DNA of 35,875 nucleotides from Prevotella sp. (lineage in GTDB: Bacteria > Bacteroidota > Bacteroidia > Bacteroidales > Bacteroidaceae), in the NCBI GenBank assembly GCA_017458005.1, contig JAFTGH010000007.1:1-35875 (forward strand). The letters are read 5' to 3'. Positions 25,182 through 34,239 of the stretch are shown here, one piece after another (position 1 is the first letter of the stretch; every line of letters begins with the position of its first letter). Position numbers and translations under genes: made by a program. The notes beneath the pieces are model-generated. The model did not search any database. It saw only the letters and a list, made by a program, of their open reading frames with translations, and was not told the DNA's origin.

Positions 25182-26909
25182 ATGAGAAGAATACTCGGAA
25201 TCATCACGCTTTTCTGCTGCATGAGCACCTATGCAGCAGAAATCCGTATCACCCCTGACTCTTCGCTCACCGATGCCATCCGCAAAGCACGTGAGATGCG
25301 ACGACTGGGACAAGCAACAGAGGTCACCATCCACTTGGGAGCCGGTACCTATCACCTCTATGAGCCCTTACGACTCAGACCTGAAGACAGTGGACTTACT
25401 ATTGAGGGAGAAGATGCCGTCATCAGCGGTGGCTTGGAAATCGCCAATTGGAAACGACAAGGAAAGTTTTTGGTTGCCGACGTGCCCGACTTCAACGGTC
25501 GTCCCATTGATTTCCGGCAGTTATGGGTCAACGGCAAGAAGGCTGTTCGTGCCCGTGATGTCAGTGACTTCGAACAGATGTTCCGCATCCGTACCTACGA
25601 CAAGAAGAATCAGATACTCTGGGTACCTAAGAAAGCGGTGGAGAAGATACTGAAGGCTCCCTATGCGGAGATGGTGCTGCATGAGATGTGGTGCACCTCC
25701 AACCTGCGTATCAAGAGTATCATGACACAAGGTGACTCTGCCGCCGTGCGCTTTCACAACCCCGAGGCAAAACTACAGTTCGAGCATCCCTGGCCGTCAC
25801 CAATGACTCCCGATACAGGGCACCCCTCCCCTTTCTACCTGACAAATGCCAAGGATTTGCTGGATGAGCCTGGGGAATGGTATCATGATATCCGTGAGCA
25901 TAAACTCTACTATATGCCACGTCAAGGCGAGACCGTCCATGAGGCGATTGTTCCTGTGATGGAGACACTGGTAGAATTCATCGGTACCGCAGAGCATCCA
26001 GTACGCCATATCACGATGAAGGGCGTCCAGTTCTCACATACCACTTGGATGCGTCCCTCAGAGAAAGGACATGTGCCCTTGCAGGCCGGCATGTATCTGA
26101 CAGAGGCATACAAACTACGTCCACAGATTGACCGCCCCAATAACCATAAACTGGACAACCAGGGGTGGCTGGGACGTGCTCGTTCCGCTGTGGAGATACG
26201 CTACTCTGAGGATATCAACTTCAATGATTGCCGTTTTGAGCACCTTGGCGGTTCTGGGCTTGACTATGTTCTTGCATGTCGTCGTGGCACGACGACAAAC
26301 TGTATCTTCACCGATATTGCCATGAATGGCTATGTCTGCGGCTCTTTCTCACCCGAGGGATTGGAGACACACCGTCCCTATCAGCCTACCGATTTCCGTG
26401 AGGTATGCACAGGACAGACGGTCGAACAGTCGGAGTTCTATGACGTGACAAATGAGGACTGGGGGTGTGTCGCTATTGCCGCCGGCTATGTCAGTGACAT
26501 GAACATCGAGCATAACACCATCCACGATGTCAGTTACACGGGAATCTCCGTCGGATGGGGTTGGAACCGTGACCTTGTCTGTATGAAAGACAATAAGGTA
26601 CATGCGAACCTTATTTATAACTATGCACAGCACATGTATGACTGTGCCGGCATCTATACCCTTGGCAACCAGCCTGGTACCCTTATCTCAGAGAACGTGG
26701 TGCGGGACATTGCCAAACCAACTTATGTACATGACCCAAACCACTGGTTCTACCTCTATACCGATGAAGGGTCGTCCAATATCACAATACGTGACAACTG
26801 GACTCCCGAGGAGAAGTTCCTGAAGAATGCCAATGGTCCTGGTAATATCTGGGAGAATAACGGTCCACAAGTAAATGAGCAAATCAAAGACAATGCAGGA
26901 AAGAAATAA
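25182..26909 (+). CDS. GH141-like right-handed beta-helix glycosidase (possible alpha-L-fucosidase)
   Basis: This 575-residue secreted protein (signal peptide about 19 residues) has an early HLGAGTYHL(Y)EPLRLRPEDSGLTIEGE segment typical of beta-helix enzymes, an inserted domain at about 90-240, then helical repeats (NFNDCRFEHLGGSGL, MNIEHNTIHDVSYTGISVGWGW). This layout matches GH141, whose founding member is an alpha-L-fucosidase acting on rhamnogalacturonan-II; another member is a xylanase. A fucosidase role fits the L-fucose catabolic operon in this window. I assign the family from overall pattern, not a proven catalytic motif. The GH78-like gene begins 35 bp before its stop. Confidence 0.75.
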   Translation: MRRILGIITLFCCMSTYAAEIRITPDSSLTDAIRKAREMRRLGQATEVTIHLGAGTYHLYEPLRLRPEDSGLTIEGEDAVISGGLEIANWKRQGKFLVADVPDFNGRPIDFRQLWVNGKKAVRARDVSDFEQMFRIRTYDKKNQILWVPKKAVEKILKAPYAEMVLHEMWCTSNLRIKSIMTQGDSAAVRFHNPEAKLQFEHPWPSPMTPDTGHPSPFYLTNAKDLLDEPGEWYHDIREHKLYYMPRQGETVHEAIVPVMETLVEFIGTAEHPVRHITMKGVQFSHTTWMRPSEKGHVPLQAGMYLTEAYKLRPQIDRPNNHKLDNQGWLGRARSAVEIRYSEDINFNDCRFEHLGGSGLDYVLACRRGTTTNCIFTDIAMNGYVCGSFSPEGLETHRPYQPTDFREVCTGQTVEQSEFYDVTNEDWGCVAIAAGYVSDMNIEHNTIHDVSYTGISVGWGWNRDLVCMKDNKVHANLIYNYAQHMYDCAGIYTLGNQPGTLISENVVRDIAKPTYVHDPNHWFYLYTDEGSSNITIRDNWTPEEKFLKNANGPGNIWENNGPQVNEQIKDNAGKK

Positions 26910-28923
26910 AGCCACATGGATATGGTACCCCGGTGATTTTGAGGTCTGGCTGGGTAATATCTTCAACAACCGCCGTACGGAACGTGGTGCGATGTTTCCA
27001 CCATTCTGGAAGCAGGACTCACACTATGTCACCGTGGAGTTCTCCAAAACCTTCCATTTAGAAAAAGAAGAGACTATTAATATTGACTGCGAAGGACAAT
27101 TCAACTTCGCCATCGACGGAAAGTTACAGTTTCCCGCTCATACCTACACGATTCCTGCTGGCGAACACCGATTAAATTTGAAAGTGTGGAACCAGGCTAC
27201 CCCGCCGGCACTCTATATCGAGGGAGACACCATCCATACGGATTCCTCATGGATGGCCACCTACGAAGACAAACTGTGGATTGACGAGAATGGCATTGCC
27301 CACGGCTCCGGCATCTATGTACCTGCCGCCTCGTGGCATTTCGACAGCCTTGACACGCCCCCTTCCTGCTTTCATTTAGAGCGCGAGGAGCGCCGTCCTG
27401 TATGTTGTCATGCCATGTCAACAAACGGCATGCTCTACGATTTCGGGAAGGAGACTTTCGGTTATTTGAAAGTGAAGGACTTGCGAGGAACCATCTACGT
27501 CTACTACGGGGAGAGTCGTGAGGAGGCTTTGGATAAAGAGCATTGCGAGACGCTGGACAGACTCGAAAGTGAAACGGCATGGGACTGTATTGCAAACTCC
27601 AAGGCTTTTCGCTATGTCTATATCGAGAAAGAAAAAGGCGCTGACTACAGCGAAGTGCTAATGGACTATGAGTATGCCCCACAGGACTTGTCGCATAGTG
27701 GCTCTTTCAAATGCTCTGACGACCTGCTGAACAAGATTTGGGAGGTGGGAGCCTACACCATGGACCTCACCACCCGTGAGTTTTTCATGGACGGCATCAA
27801 ACGTGACCGATGGACATGGAGCGGTGATGCCATCCAGTCATATCTCATGAACTACTACCTTCGCTTTGATACCGAGTGCGTGAAACGCACTATCCGCCAG
27901 TTACGAGGGAAAGACCCTGTAACGGCACATGTCAACACCATTATGGACTATACGTTCTACTGGTTCAAGTCTATCCTCGACTACTACCAGTATACTGCCG
28001 ATATCAATTTCGTCCGTGAGATGTGGCCTCGTATGGTGACACTCATGGATTATGTCGAAAGTCGCCTGAACGAGGACGGAATGACGGAAGGACAACCCGA
28101 TGACTGGATCTTCGTCGACTGGGTAGACTTTCCGATGCATAAACGTGGCACGTTGTGCTTTGAGCAGATTCTGCTCATGAAAGCGATGGAGACAATGGCT
28201 GTCTGCTCTAAACTGCTGGGAATCAAGAGTGACTACCGCGTAAAGTCGGAAGAGTTGCGTAATAAGATTAAGCAGACTTTCTGGAGTTATGAGCAAAAGG
28301 CATATTATCATGCCATCGAGGATGGTAAGATAAACAAGCAGATTACCAAATTCCCCAACATGTTTGCCATCCTCTACGGATTGGCGTATGAGGAAGAGCG
28401 TCGTGAGATCATGCAGAGTGTGATGCTCAATCCCGCCATTGACCCTATCACAACCCCCTATATGCGTTTCTATGAACTGGAGGCACTCTGTAAGATGGGA
28501 TACCACAAGGACGTATTAAAGGAGATGCGTGACTACTGGGGCGGTATGTTACGTGAGGGAGCCACCTCCTTCTGGGAGAAATATAATCCAGAAGAGAAAG
28601 GGACGCAACACCTCGCCATGTATGGAAGACCCTATGGAAAGAGCCTGTGCCATGCCTGGGGAGCGAGCCCTATCTATCTGATAGGACGCTATTTCCTTGG
28701 AGTAGAGCCCGCCCAACCAGGTTATGAGGAATATTTTGTGAAACCGACTTTAGGGGATTTGGAATGGATGGAAGGTGACGTTCCCACTCCTTTCGGTAAG
28801 ATTCACATAACGATGAGTCAAAAGGAGGTAACGGTATATAGTGATGGAGGACGTGGAACTCTCATTGTCGGTGACCGCCATGTCAGTATTCCCGCAAAAC
28901 AAGAAATAAAGATGAGTCTATGA
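26875..28923 (+). CDS. GH78-like alpha-L-rhamnosidase
   Basis: This 682-residue protein has the GH78 plan: N-terminal beta-sandwich domains (to about 270), an (alpha/alpha)6 barrel and a C-terminal beta domain. The barrel begins with MDGIKRDRWTWSGDA, equivalent to the D..xR(D/E)R..W.GD catalytic-acid region. GATSFWEKYNP supplies the likely second acid, and the end (LCHAWGASPIYLIGRYFLGVEP) is typical. The usual product would be L-rhamnose. Unlike its neighbours it has no signal peptide at either possible start (26875 or 26893), implying a cytoplasmic enzyme or a misplaced start. The first start overlaps the preceding gene by 35 bp; the stop overlaps the next by 4 bp. Confidence 0.85.
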   Translation: MSKSKTMQERNKATWIWYPGDFEVWLGNIFNNRRTERGAMFPPFWKQDSHYVTVEFSKTFHLEKEETINIDCEGQFNFAIDGKLQFPAHTYTIPAGEHRLNLKVWNQATPPALYIEGDTIHTDSSWMATYEDKLWIDENGIAHGSGIYVPAASWHFDSLDTPPSCFHLEREERRPVCCHAMSTNGMLYDFGKETFGYLKVKDLRGTIYVYYGESREEALDKEHCETLDRLESETAWDCIANSKAFRYVYIEKEKGADYSEVLMDYEYAPQDLSHSGSFKCSDDLLNKIWEVGAYTMDLTTREFFMDGIKRDRWTWSGDAIQSYLMNYYLRFDTECVKRTIRQLRGKDPVTAHVNTIMDYTFYWFKSILDYYQYTADINFVREMWPRMVTLMDYVESRLNEDGMTEGQPDDWIFVDWVDFPMHKRGTLCFEQILLMKAMETMAVCSKLLGIKSDYRVKSEELRNKIKQTFWSYEQKAYYHAIEDGKINKQITKFPNMFAILYGLAYEEERREIMQSVMLNPAIDPITTPYMRFYELEALCKMGYHKDVLKEMRDYWGGMLREGATSFWEKYNPEEKGTQHLAMYGRPYGKSLCHAWGASPIYLIGRYFLGVEPAQPGYEEYFVKPTLGDLEWMEGDVPTPFGKIHITMSQKEVTVYSDGGRGTLIVGDRHVSIPAKQEIKMSL

Positions 28924-31529
28924 TAAAGAAAATAATCTGTGTACTGTGTTTGTTGTCTGCCCAACTTGCCTATGGTAAGGTCGTTGTGAAGAATGTGACT
29001 CCCCAGACAACCTATGCCTCCACCCTATTAAAAGGTCAAGAAGGGAAACTGAACGTCTCTATCGAGGTAACCAGTACGGGTGAGGCAGAGGGGTTCACCC
29101 TCAGCCGTAAAGGGAAGAAAGTTCGAGTGGTTGGCAACGACAATGCTGGTGCCATCTATGGTGTCAACAAACTATTGGAACTATTGCGGGAGGACCCAAA
29201 ACTAGAAAGGCTGACCACAATCAGTGAAGTACCACAGATGAAATTGCGTGGTGCCTGTGTCGGTCTGCAAAAGACCGTCTACTTGCCAGGACACCGTGTC
29301 TATGAGTATCCCTACACCCCCGAGAACTTCCCATGGTTCTACGACAAGACATTATGGTTGAAATATCTCGGCCTCCTTGCCGAGAATAATATGAACACTG
29401 TCTATCTATGGAACGGGCATCCTTTCGCCTCGTTGGTGAAACTCAAGGACTATCCCTTTGCCCCGGAAGTGGATGACGCCACCATGCAGAAAAACCAAGA
29501 GATGTTCGGTTTCCTCGTTGATGAGGCAGACCGTCGTGGTATCCGGGTGATACAGATGTTCTATAACATCATCCTCAGCAAGCCCTTTGCAGACCACTAC
29601 GGACTGAAGACCCAAGACCGTAACCGCCCTATCACTCCGCTGATTGCAGACTATACCCGTAAGTCAATCGCTGCTTTCGTGGAGAAATACCCGAAGGTAG
29701 GATTCCTGGTATGTCTCGGTGAGGCGATGTCCGGTATCGACAACGACATCAAATGGATGACAGAGACCGTCATCCCCGGCATACAAGACGGACTGAAAGC
29801 ATCTGGACGTACGGACACGCCCCCTATCATCCTTCGTAATCATGACACAGATGGACCTGCCGTGCTGAAAGCATCCCTCCCACTCTACCCGAATATCTAC
29901 ACCATGAACAAATATACGGGAGAGAGCCTGACAACCTATGAGCCAGGGGGGCCATGGGGAGAGACCCATCGGATGCTTGCCGCAGCGGCTCCCATCCATA
30001 TCGATAATGTGCATATCCTCGCCAATCTAGAGCCTTGGCGATGGTCATCGCCAGCCTTTACACAGAAAGCAGTACAGGCAATGCACCGTGTTCATCACTC
30101 CAAGGGGTTACACCTCTACCCACAGGCTTCCTACTGGGACTGGCCCTATACTGCGGATAAGTTGCCTGACGGGAAACGACTCTTGCAGATTGACCGTGAC
30201 TGGATGTGGTATAAAGTCTGGGGACGCTATGCATGGAATTGCGAGCGAGGAGAAGACCGGAGTTACTGGAAACGACAACTCTCCGACTACTTTGGCATCG
30301 ACACTATTGCAGCCGATGCCCTGATAACCTCTTATGACGAGGCAGGTGAGATTGCTCCCAAACTCTTGCGTCGCTTTGGTATCACTGAGGGGAATCGCCA
30401 GACCCTGTTACTTGGTATGACGATGGGCGAATTAGTAAATCCCTACAAATATACTATCTACCCTGGTTTCTATGAGAGTTGTGGACCAGAAGGCGAGAAA
30501 CTCATTGAGTATGTGGAGAAAGAATGGAAGGGTGAGCAACATGTGGGCGAACTACCACTAGATATTGTTGACCAATGTGTACAACATGGTATCGAAGCAG
30601 AACATGCCGTTGACCTTCTCACAGGGACGCCAACCCGTCATGCTGATGAATTCGAGCGAGTAAGGCAGGACATGAAGTACTACCGGATGTTTGCCGCAGC
30701 CTTCCGTTGGAAGGTAATGGCAGCACAACAGGTTCTCAATTACAAATGGACGCAAGATATTAAGTATTTGGAGAAAGCCGTGGACTATCTGGAGCAAAGT
30801 CAGAATTGGTGGAACATACTGAGCATGTCCACACAAGACACCTACCTCTATGCTAACTCCATGCAGACCGCCCAGCGTCGTATCCCTGTGGGTGGTGATG
30901 GCGGTAAGATGAAGACATGGAGTGAACTTTCCGTTGTCTATCAGGCAGAACTGGATGCCCTGAAAGCGAATATTGAGAAACTGAAACACCCTGTGGCTCA
31001 GTCCGATGTCAAGATACAGCCTGCTACCCCCGCCAACGTTCAATTTATTGCTGTGCCACAGCAACAAACGACTACCCTCCAGAAAGGAGCCATCGTCTTC
31101 GAGAATCGTCCTGACACCCCTGTCGACTCCGTTGCTCCGGAATTAGAAGGCATGCAGGCTCTCGTACTGAACCGTGACACGACACGCATCGTTGGTACTA
31201 CTATAGAATTTGAAAGTGACAAACCTGTAAAACTACTCGTTGGTCTCTTCAAAGACGATGATCCTAAATGGGCGAAGGCTCCCAAACTGGAAATTGACGC
31301 CACTGGTAATGAGTACGGACAGGCAGAGCCCCTACTCACCAATGCCATCAGCATCGTACAGATGCCGAAGGTGAACATTCACCAGTATACCCTTCCCGCT
31401 GGTCGCCAGACCTTACATCTACCCAAGGGTATTCTCATGGTGGCTGGTTTCACCACCAGCAACATCAAACCACGAGACTGTGGTCTCAACGGTCCTTCTG
31501 GTGAAGTAGATTGGTTGTTCCAAAAGTAA
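28920..31529 (+). CDS. Large secreted glycoside hydrolase, GH67/alpha-uronidase-like
   Basis: This 869-residue protein has a signal peptide (about 19 residues). Residues about 20-105 look like the small alpha/beta domain before the catalytic barrel of GH67, GH84 and GH20 enzymes (VRVVGNDNAGAIYGVNKLLELL). A TIM barrel follows (MKLRGACVGLQ at about 107, LGLLAENNMNTVYLWNGHPF at 150-169), with E268 in FLVCLGEAM a candidate catalytic acid. A helical region (about 590-690) and a C-terminal beta domain complete it. An alpha-glucuronidase or alpha-galacturonidase activity would suit a pectin locus, but the exact family is uncertain. It is the last gene of the degradative operon, before a terminator hairpin. 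Confidence 0.65.
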   Translation: MIKKIICVLCLLSAQLAYGKVVVKNVTPQTTYASTLLKGQEGKLNVSIEVTSTGEAEGFTLSRKGKKVRVVGNDNAGAIYGVNKLLELLREDPKLERLTTISEVPQMKLRGACVGLQKTVYLPGHRVYEYPYTPENFPWFYDKTLWLKYLGLLAENNMNTVYLWNGHPFASLVKLKDYPFAPEVDDATMQKNQEMFGFLVDEADRRGIRVIQMFYNIILSKPFADHYGLKTQDRNRPITPLIADYTRKSIAAFVEKYPKVGFLVCLGEAMSGIDNDIKWMTETVIPGIQDGLKASGRTDTPPIILRNHDTDGPAVLKASLPLYPNIYTMNKYTGESLTTYEPGGPWGETHRMLAAAAPIHIDNVHILANLEPWRWSSPAFTQKAVQAMHRVHHSKGLHLYPQASYWDWPYTADKLPDGKRLLQIDRDWMWYKVWGRYAWNCERGEDRSYWKRQLSDYFGIDTIAADALITSYDEAGEIAPKLLRRFGITEGNRQTLLLGMTMGELVNPYKYTIYPGFYESCGPEGEKLIEYVEKEWKGEQHVGELPLDIVDQCVQHGIEAEHAVDLLTGTPTRHADEFERVRQDMKYYRMFAAAFRWKVMAAQQVLNYKWTQDIKYLEKAVDYLEQSQNWWNILSMSTQDTYLYANSMQTAQRRIPVGGDGGKMKTWSELSVVYQAELDALKANIEKLKHPVAQSDVKIQPATPANVQFIAVPQQQTTTLQKGAIVFENRPDTPVDSVAPELEGMQALVLNRDTTRIVGTTIEFESDKPVKLLVGLFKDDDPKWAKAPKLEIDATGNEYGQAEPLLTNAISIVQMPKVNIHQYTLPAGRQTLHLPKGILMVAGFTTSNIKPRDCGLNGPSGEVDWLFQK

Positions 31530-31556
31530 ATTTACTGTAGACAAGGAGTACAAACC

Positions 31557-31578
31557 AGTCCCCTGATTCAGGGGGACT
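31557..31578 (+). terminator. Probable terminator of the PUL operon
   Basis: AGTCCCC / GGGGACT forms a 7-bp GC-rich stem with a short loop, 27 bp after the last PUL gene. The following stretch (TAGTTCCTATTTC) is T-rich but lacks a continuous T-run, so termination may be partial. Confidence 0.55.
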
Positions 31579-31613
31579 AGTTCCTATTTCATCCTATTTT
31601 TTCTTTTGAATCT

Positions 31614-31644
31614 TTTGGCGATTCAAAAATTCTTAGTACCTTTG
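31614..31644 (+). promoter_or_regulatory. Consensus promoter of the structured RNA
   Basis: TTTG at 31614-31617, a 19-bp gap and TACCTTTG at 31637-31644 form an ideal Bacteroidota promoter. The predicted start, near 31650, lies just before the first stem of the RNA. Confidence 0.85.
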
Positions 31645-31649
31645 CATTC

Positions 31650-31880
31650 AAGCACCACCTATAATGCTTTAGCGAAAGTGGGTGGTGCGACTTTAGTTGA
31701 AATATAACAAGCGTTTGCTGTTATTCGGATCACTTCTGAATCTAGCACATTCAATAGTTCCAATCCGAAAGAATAAGTTGCAAGCGTCTGTGCGTTAGCA
31801 TGGACGTGACTTATCTGGATTGGTAGGCAAGTGCTAGAGCCGAGAAGTGTGGATGAGAAAATCGTTCATGCTTCTTTTTT
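31650..31880 (+). ncRNA. Candidate structured RNA / leader, about 230 nt
   Basis: No supported coding frame occupies this interval, but nested complementary pairs do. A 5' hairpin pairs 31652-31659 with 31681-31688 (GCACCACC/GGTGGTGC). A long rod pairs 31731-31736 with 31844-31849, 31741-31748 with 31831-31838 (TCTAGCAC/GTGCTAGA), 31760-31766 with 31817-31823, 31773-31778 with 31809-31814, and 31785-31793 with 31798-31806 around a GTTA loop. All are perfect apart from two G-U pairs. It has its own promoter and terminator. It may be a free small RNA (a 6S-like rod is one option) or an attenuator leader for the methyltransferase operon. No Rfam class is recognised. Confidence 0.7.
31844..31880 (+). 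terminator. Intrinsic terminator before the methyltransferase
   Basis: Bases 31844-31856 pair with 31862-31874 over 13 positions (five of them G-U) around a GAAAA loop, followed by six T. The left arm is also used by the outer helix of the upstream rod, so the two folds compete. The stop point is 54 bp before the methyltransferase start, and no second clear promoter lies between. Confidence 0.75.
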
Positions 31881-31933
31881 GCTCTACCTTGCTTACATCT
31901 CCGATGATAAGCATACGCCAAAATGTATAACGT

Positions 31934-33061
31934 ATGGCAAATACTAACCTTGCAAATGCCAAGACGGCGAAGAACGACGAGTTCTATACGCAATATACCG
32001 ACATTCAGAAGGAGATAAACGCCTATCTGGAATACGACCCTAATGTGTTTCGTGGTAAGACGGTGCTGCTGCCTTGCGACGACCCAGAATGGAGCAACTT
32101 TACAAAGTTCTTTGCGCAGAACTTTGAAGCATTTGGTCTGAAAAAACTAATCAGTACAAGTTATGCCGTTGAATCAAAACGAATAAAGGACTGGCAACCG
32201 ACACTATTTGAAACTGACAGCCCTTACTATGATGCCGACAAAAGCCGTACCAATGGCAAGATATTCGTTTTAGACGAAGACATTAACGGTGATGGTCGTT
32301 TCAACATCAACGATTTGCAATGGTCGTATCTTGAAGGTGATGGGGATTTCCGCAGTGATGAAGTGAAAGCACTACGAGACGAAGCGGACATCATTATTAC
32401 CAATCCTCCTTTCTCGCTATTCAGAGAGTTTATGTCATGGTTGATTGAATCAGGGAAACAATATACAATTATAGGCAACGTAAATGCCATTTCTTACAAA
32501 GAGGTATTCCCTCTTATCCGAGATAACAAAATGTGGATGGGTGTAAGTATTCATAGTGGAGACCGAGAATTTGGGGTTCCAGAAACTTATCCTCTTGAAG
32601 CGGCAGGATGGCGTGTTGATGAAAAAGGAAACAAATATATACGAGTAAAGGGAGTTAGGTGGTTTACGAATATTGATCATGGCCTAAGGCATGAACCTTT
32701 CCCTTTAATGACAATGGAAGACAATATCCTTTACTCAAAACACAAAGAAATCAAAGGGAAAAAATATGTTCATTATGAAAACTATGATGCAATAGATGTC
32801 CCTTATTCAGATGCCATCCCTATCGATTTTGAGGGTATGATGGGCGTTCCCCTAACATTCCTTGATAAATATTGCCCAGAGCAGTTTGAGATAATCGGAC
32901 AGACACAAGGCGATTCTGGCAAAGAACTTGGTTTGAAACCATATCCACGCGAACTAAAGAAGTTGAACAATAGCCTTAGGGATGGGCAACTCTATTATAT
33001 TGACGAGAACGGAATCCCACAAAAACCATACGCAAGAATTATAATCCGCAAAAAACAATAG
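31934..33061 (+). CDS. EcoRI-type adenine-specific DNA methyltransferase
   Basis: This 375-residue protein fits the EcoRI methyltransferase family (MTase_EcoRI_MT): N6-adenine methylation using S-adenosylmethionine. The catalytic motif NPPF is at residues 157-160 in [16 protein letters not shown]. An early [17 protein letters not shown] (44-60) takes the place of the cofactor-binding motif and is typical of this family. The start [19 protein letters not shown] is also characteristic. The next gene, a DUF262-HNH protein, starts 2 bp after the stop. The partner of classical EcoRI methylase is a type II endonuclease; none is seen, so the HNH or GIY-YIG protein may fill that role. Base composition is more AT-rich than in the PUL, hinting at separate acquisition. 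Confidence 0.9.
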   Translation: MANTNLANAKTAKNDEFYTQYTDIQKEINAYLEYDPNVFRGKTVLLPCDDPEWSNFTKFFAQNFEAFGLKKLISTSYAVESKRIKDWQPTLFETDSPYYDADKSRTNGKIFVLDEDINGDGRFNINDLQWSYLEGDGDFRSDEVKALRDEADIIITNPPFSLFREFMSWLIESGKQYTIIGNVNAISYKEVFPLIRDNKMWMGVSIHSGDREFGVPETYPLEAAGWRVDEKGNKYIRVKGVRWFTNIDHGLRHEPFPLMTMEDNILYSKHKEIKGKKYVHYENYDAIDVPYSDAIPIDFEGMMGVPLTFLDKYCPEQFEIIGQTQGDSGKELGLKPYPRELKKLNNSLRDGQLYYIDENGIPQKPYARIIIRKKQ

Positions 33062-33063
33062 CT

Positions 33064-34239
33064 ATGCAAACGACATTATTAACCGACCTTACGGTCAAAG
33101 AGATTTGTGAGGGCTTTGTTTACAATCAGTTGGAAGGCAAAGGCCTGTTTGGATGGTCTGGCAAACTGACTATCCAGCCAGAGTATCAGCGAAACTATCT
33201 TTATGCCGAGAACGAAGGCAAGAAAGAAATTGCTGTCATAGATAGTATGCTGAAAGGTTATCCTATTGGACTAATCTATTTCAACGAACCCGAAGAAGGC
33301 AAGTATGAAATTCTGGACGGGCAACAGCGTATAACAAGTATCGGACGTTTCGTTACAGGGAAATTTGCCATCAAGGACAAATTCGGAATGGAGCAATACT
33401 TTACGGGGCTGACTAAGGAGGAGCAAGAAAAGATTCTCTCCTACAAATTGCTCATCTATGTCTGCAATGGCACGGAAAAGGAAATCAAGGAATGGTTTGA
33501 AACCATCAACATTGCAGGTGTTCCATTGAACAAGCAGGAACTTCTTAATGCTACATATAGCGGCCCATTTGTGACAGAGGCCAAGAAAGTTTATAGCAAT
33601 TCCCGTAGCCCGCAATTGCAGAAGTGGGGATGCTATATCAAAGGCAACGCTAACCGCCAAGACATTCTTCATGCTGCACTTGCATGGGTGGCAAAAGGAG
33701 AAGAGAACATTGGCGGCTACATGAGCCAGCACCGCTACGAAAAAAGCATAGAGGAACTACAGACTTATTTCGACACGGTGATAGAATGGGCTAAAACGTT
33801 GTTCGGTGAGACGAAAGATGAAATGAGAGGTTTGGAATGGGGAGCCTTCTATGAGAAGTATCATGCTAATTCATATAACCCAGCCAAGTTGCAACAGCGA
33901 GTAAACGAACTATATGCTGACGAGTATGTAACAAACAAACGCGGTATCTTTGAATATGTGCTTGGTGGAGAAACAGACCAGTATCTGCTAAACATCCGCA
34001 TCTTTGAGGACAGCGTAAAGAAAACTGTGTATGCTCGTCAGACCAACGAAGCCAAAGAGCAAGGTATCAGCAACTGCCCAGAATGTGCCAAAGGACATGA
34101 GAATGTACGCACCAAGATTTACAAGTTCAACGAAATGGATGCCGACCACGTTACTGCATGGAGCAAGGGCGGCAGCACAGATATAGAAAACTGCCAGATG
34201 TTGTGCAAGACACATAACAGGGCAAAAGGGAATAGATGA
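33064..34239 (+). CDS. DUF262-HNH protein (candidate nuclease)
   Basis: This 391-residue protein joins an N-terminal DUF262 domain to a C-terminal HNH nuclease. DUF262 is marked by QPEYQR near residues 38-43 and the nucleotide-binding signature DGQQR at 85-89; in GmrSD- and SspE-type systems this domain senses modified DNA or couples NTP hydrolysis to cleavage. The HNH end shows zinc cysteines C338, C341, C377 and C381 and the catalytic set H362 (DADHVTAW), N376 and H384. All key residues are present, so it is probably active. It lies between a methyltransferase (2 bp upstream) and a GIY-YIG gene (4-bp overlap), suggesting restriction of foreign DNA by a modification-aware enzyme. The real substrate is unknown. 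Confidence 0.88.
   Translation: MQTTLLTDLTVKEICEGFVYNQLEGKGLFGWSGKLTIQPEYQRNYLYAENEGKKEIAVIDSMLKGYPIGLIYFNEPEEGKYEILDGQQRITSIGRFVTGKFAIKDKFGMEQYFTGLTKEEQEKILSYKLLIYVCNGTEKEIKEWFETINIAGVPLNKQELLNATYSGPFVTEAKKVYSNSRSPQLQKWGCYIKGNANRQDILHAALAWVAKGEENIGGYMSQHRYEKSIEELQTYFDTVIEWAKTLFGETKDEMRGLEWGAFYEKYHANSYNPAKLQQRVNELYADEYVTNKRGIFEYVLGGETDQYLLNIRIFEDSVKKTVYARQTNEAKEQGISNCPECAKGHENVRTKIYKFNEMDADHVTAWSKGGSTDIENCQMLCKTHNRAKGNR

Noticed and set aside
31650-31880. Retron msr-msd RNA
   Set aside because: The long rod is suggestive, but no reverse transcriptase gene is adjacent or elsewhere in the window.
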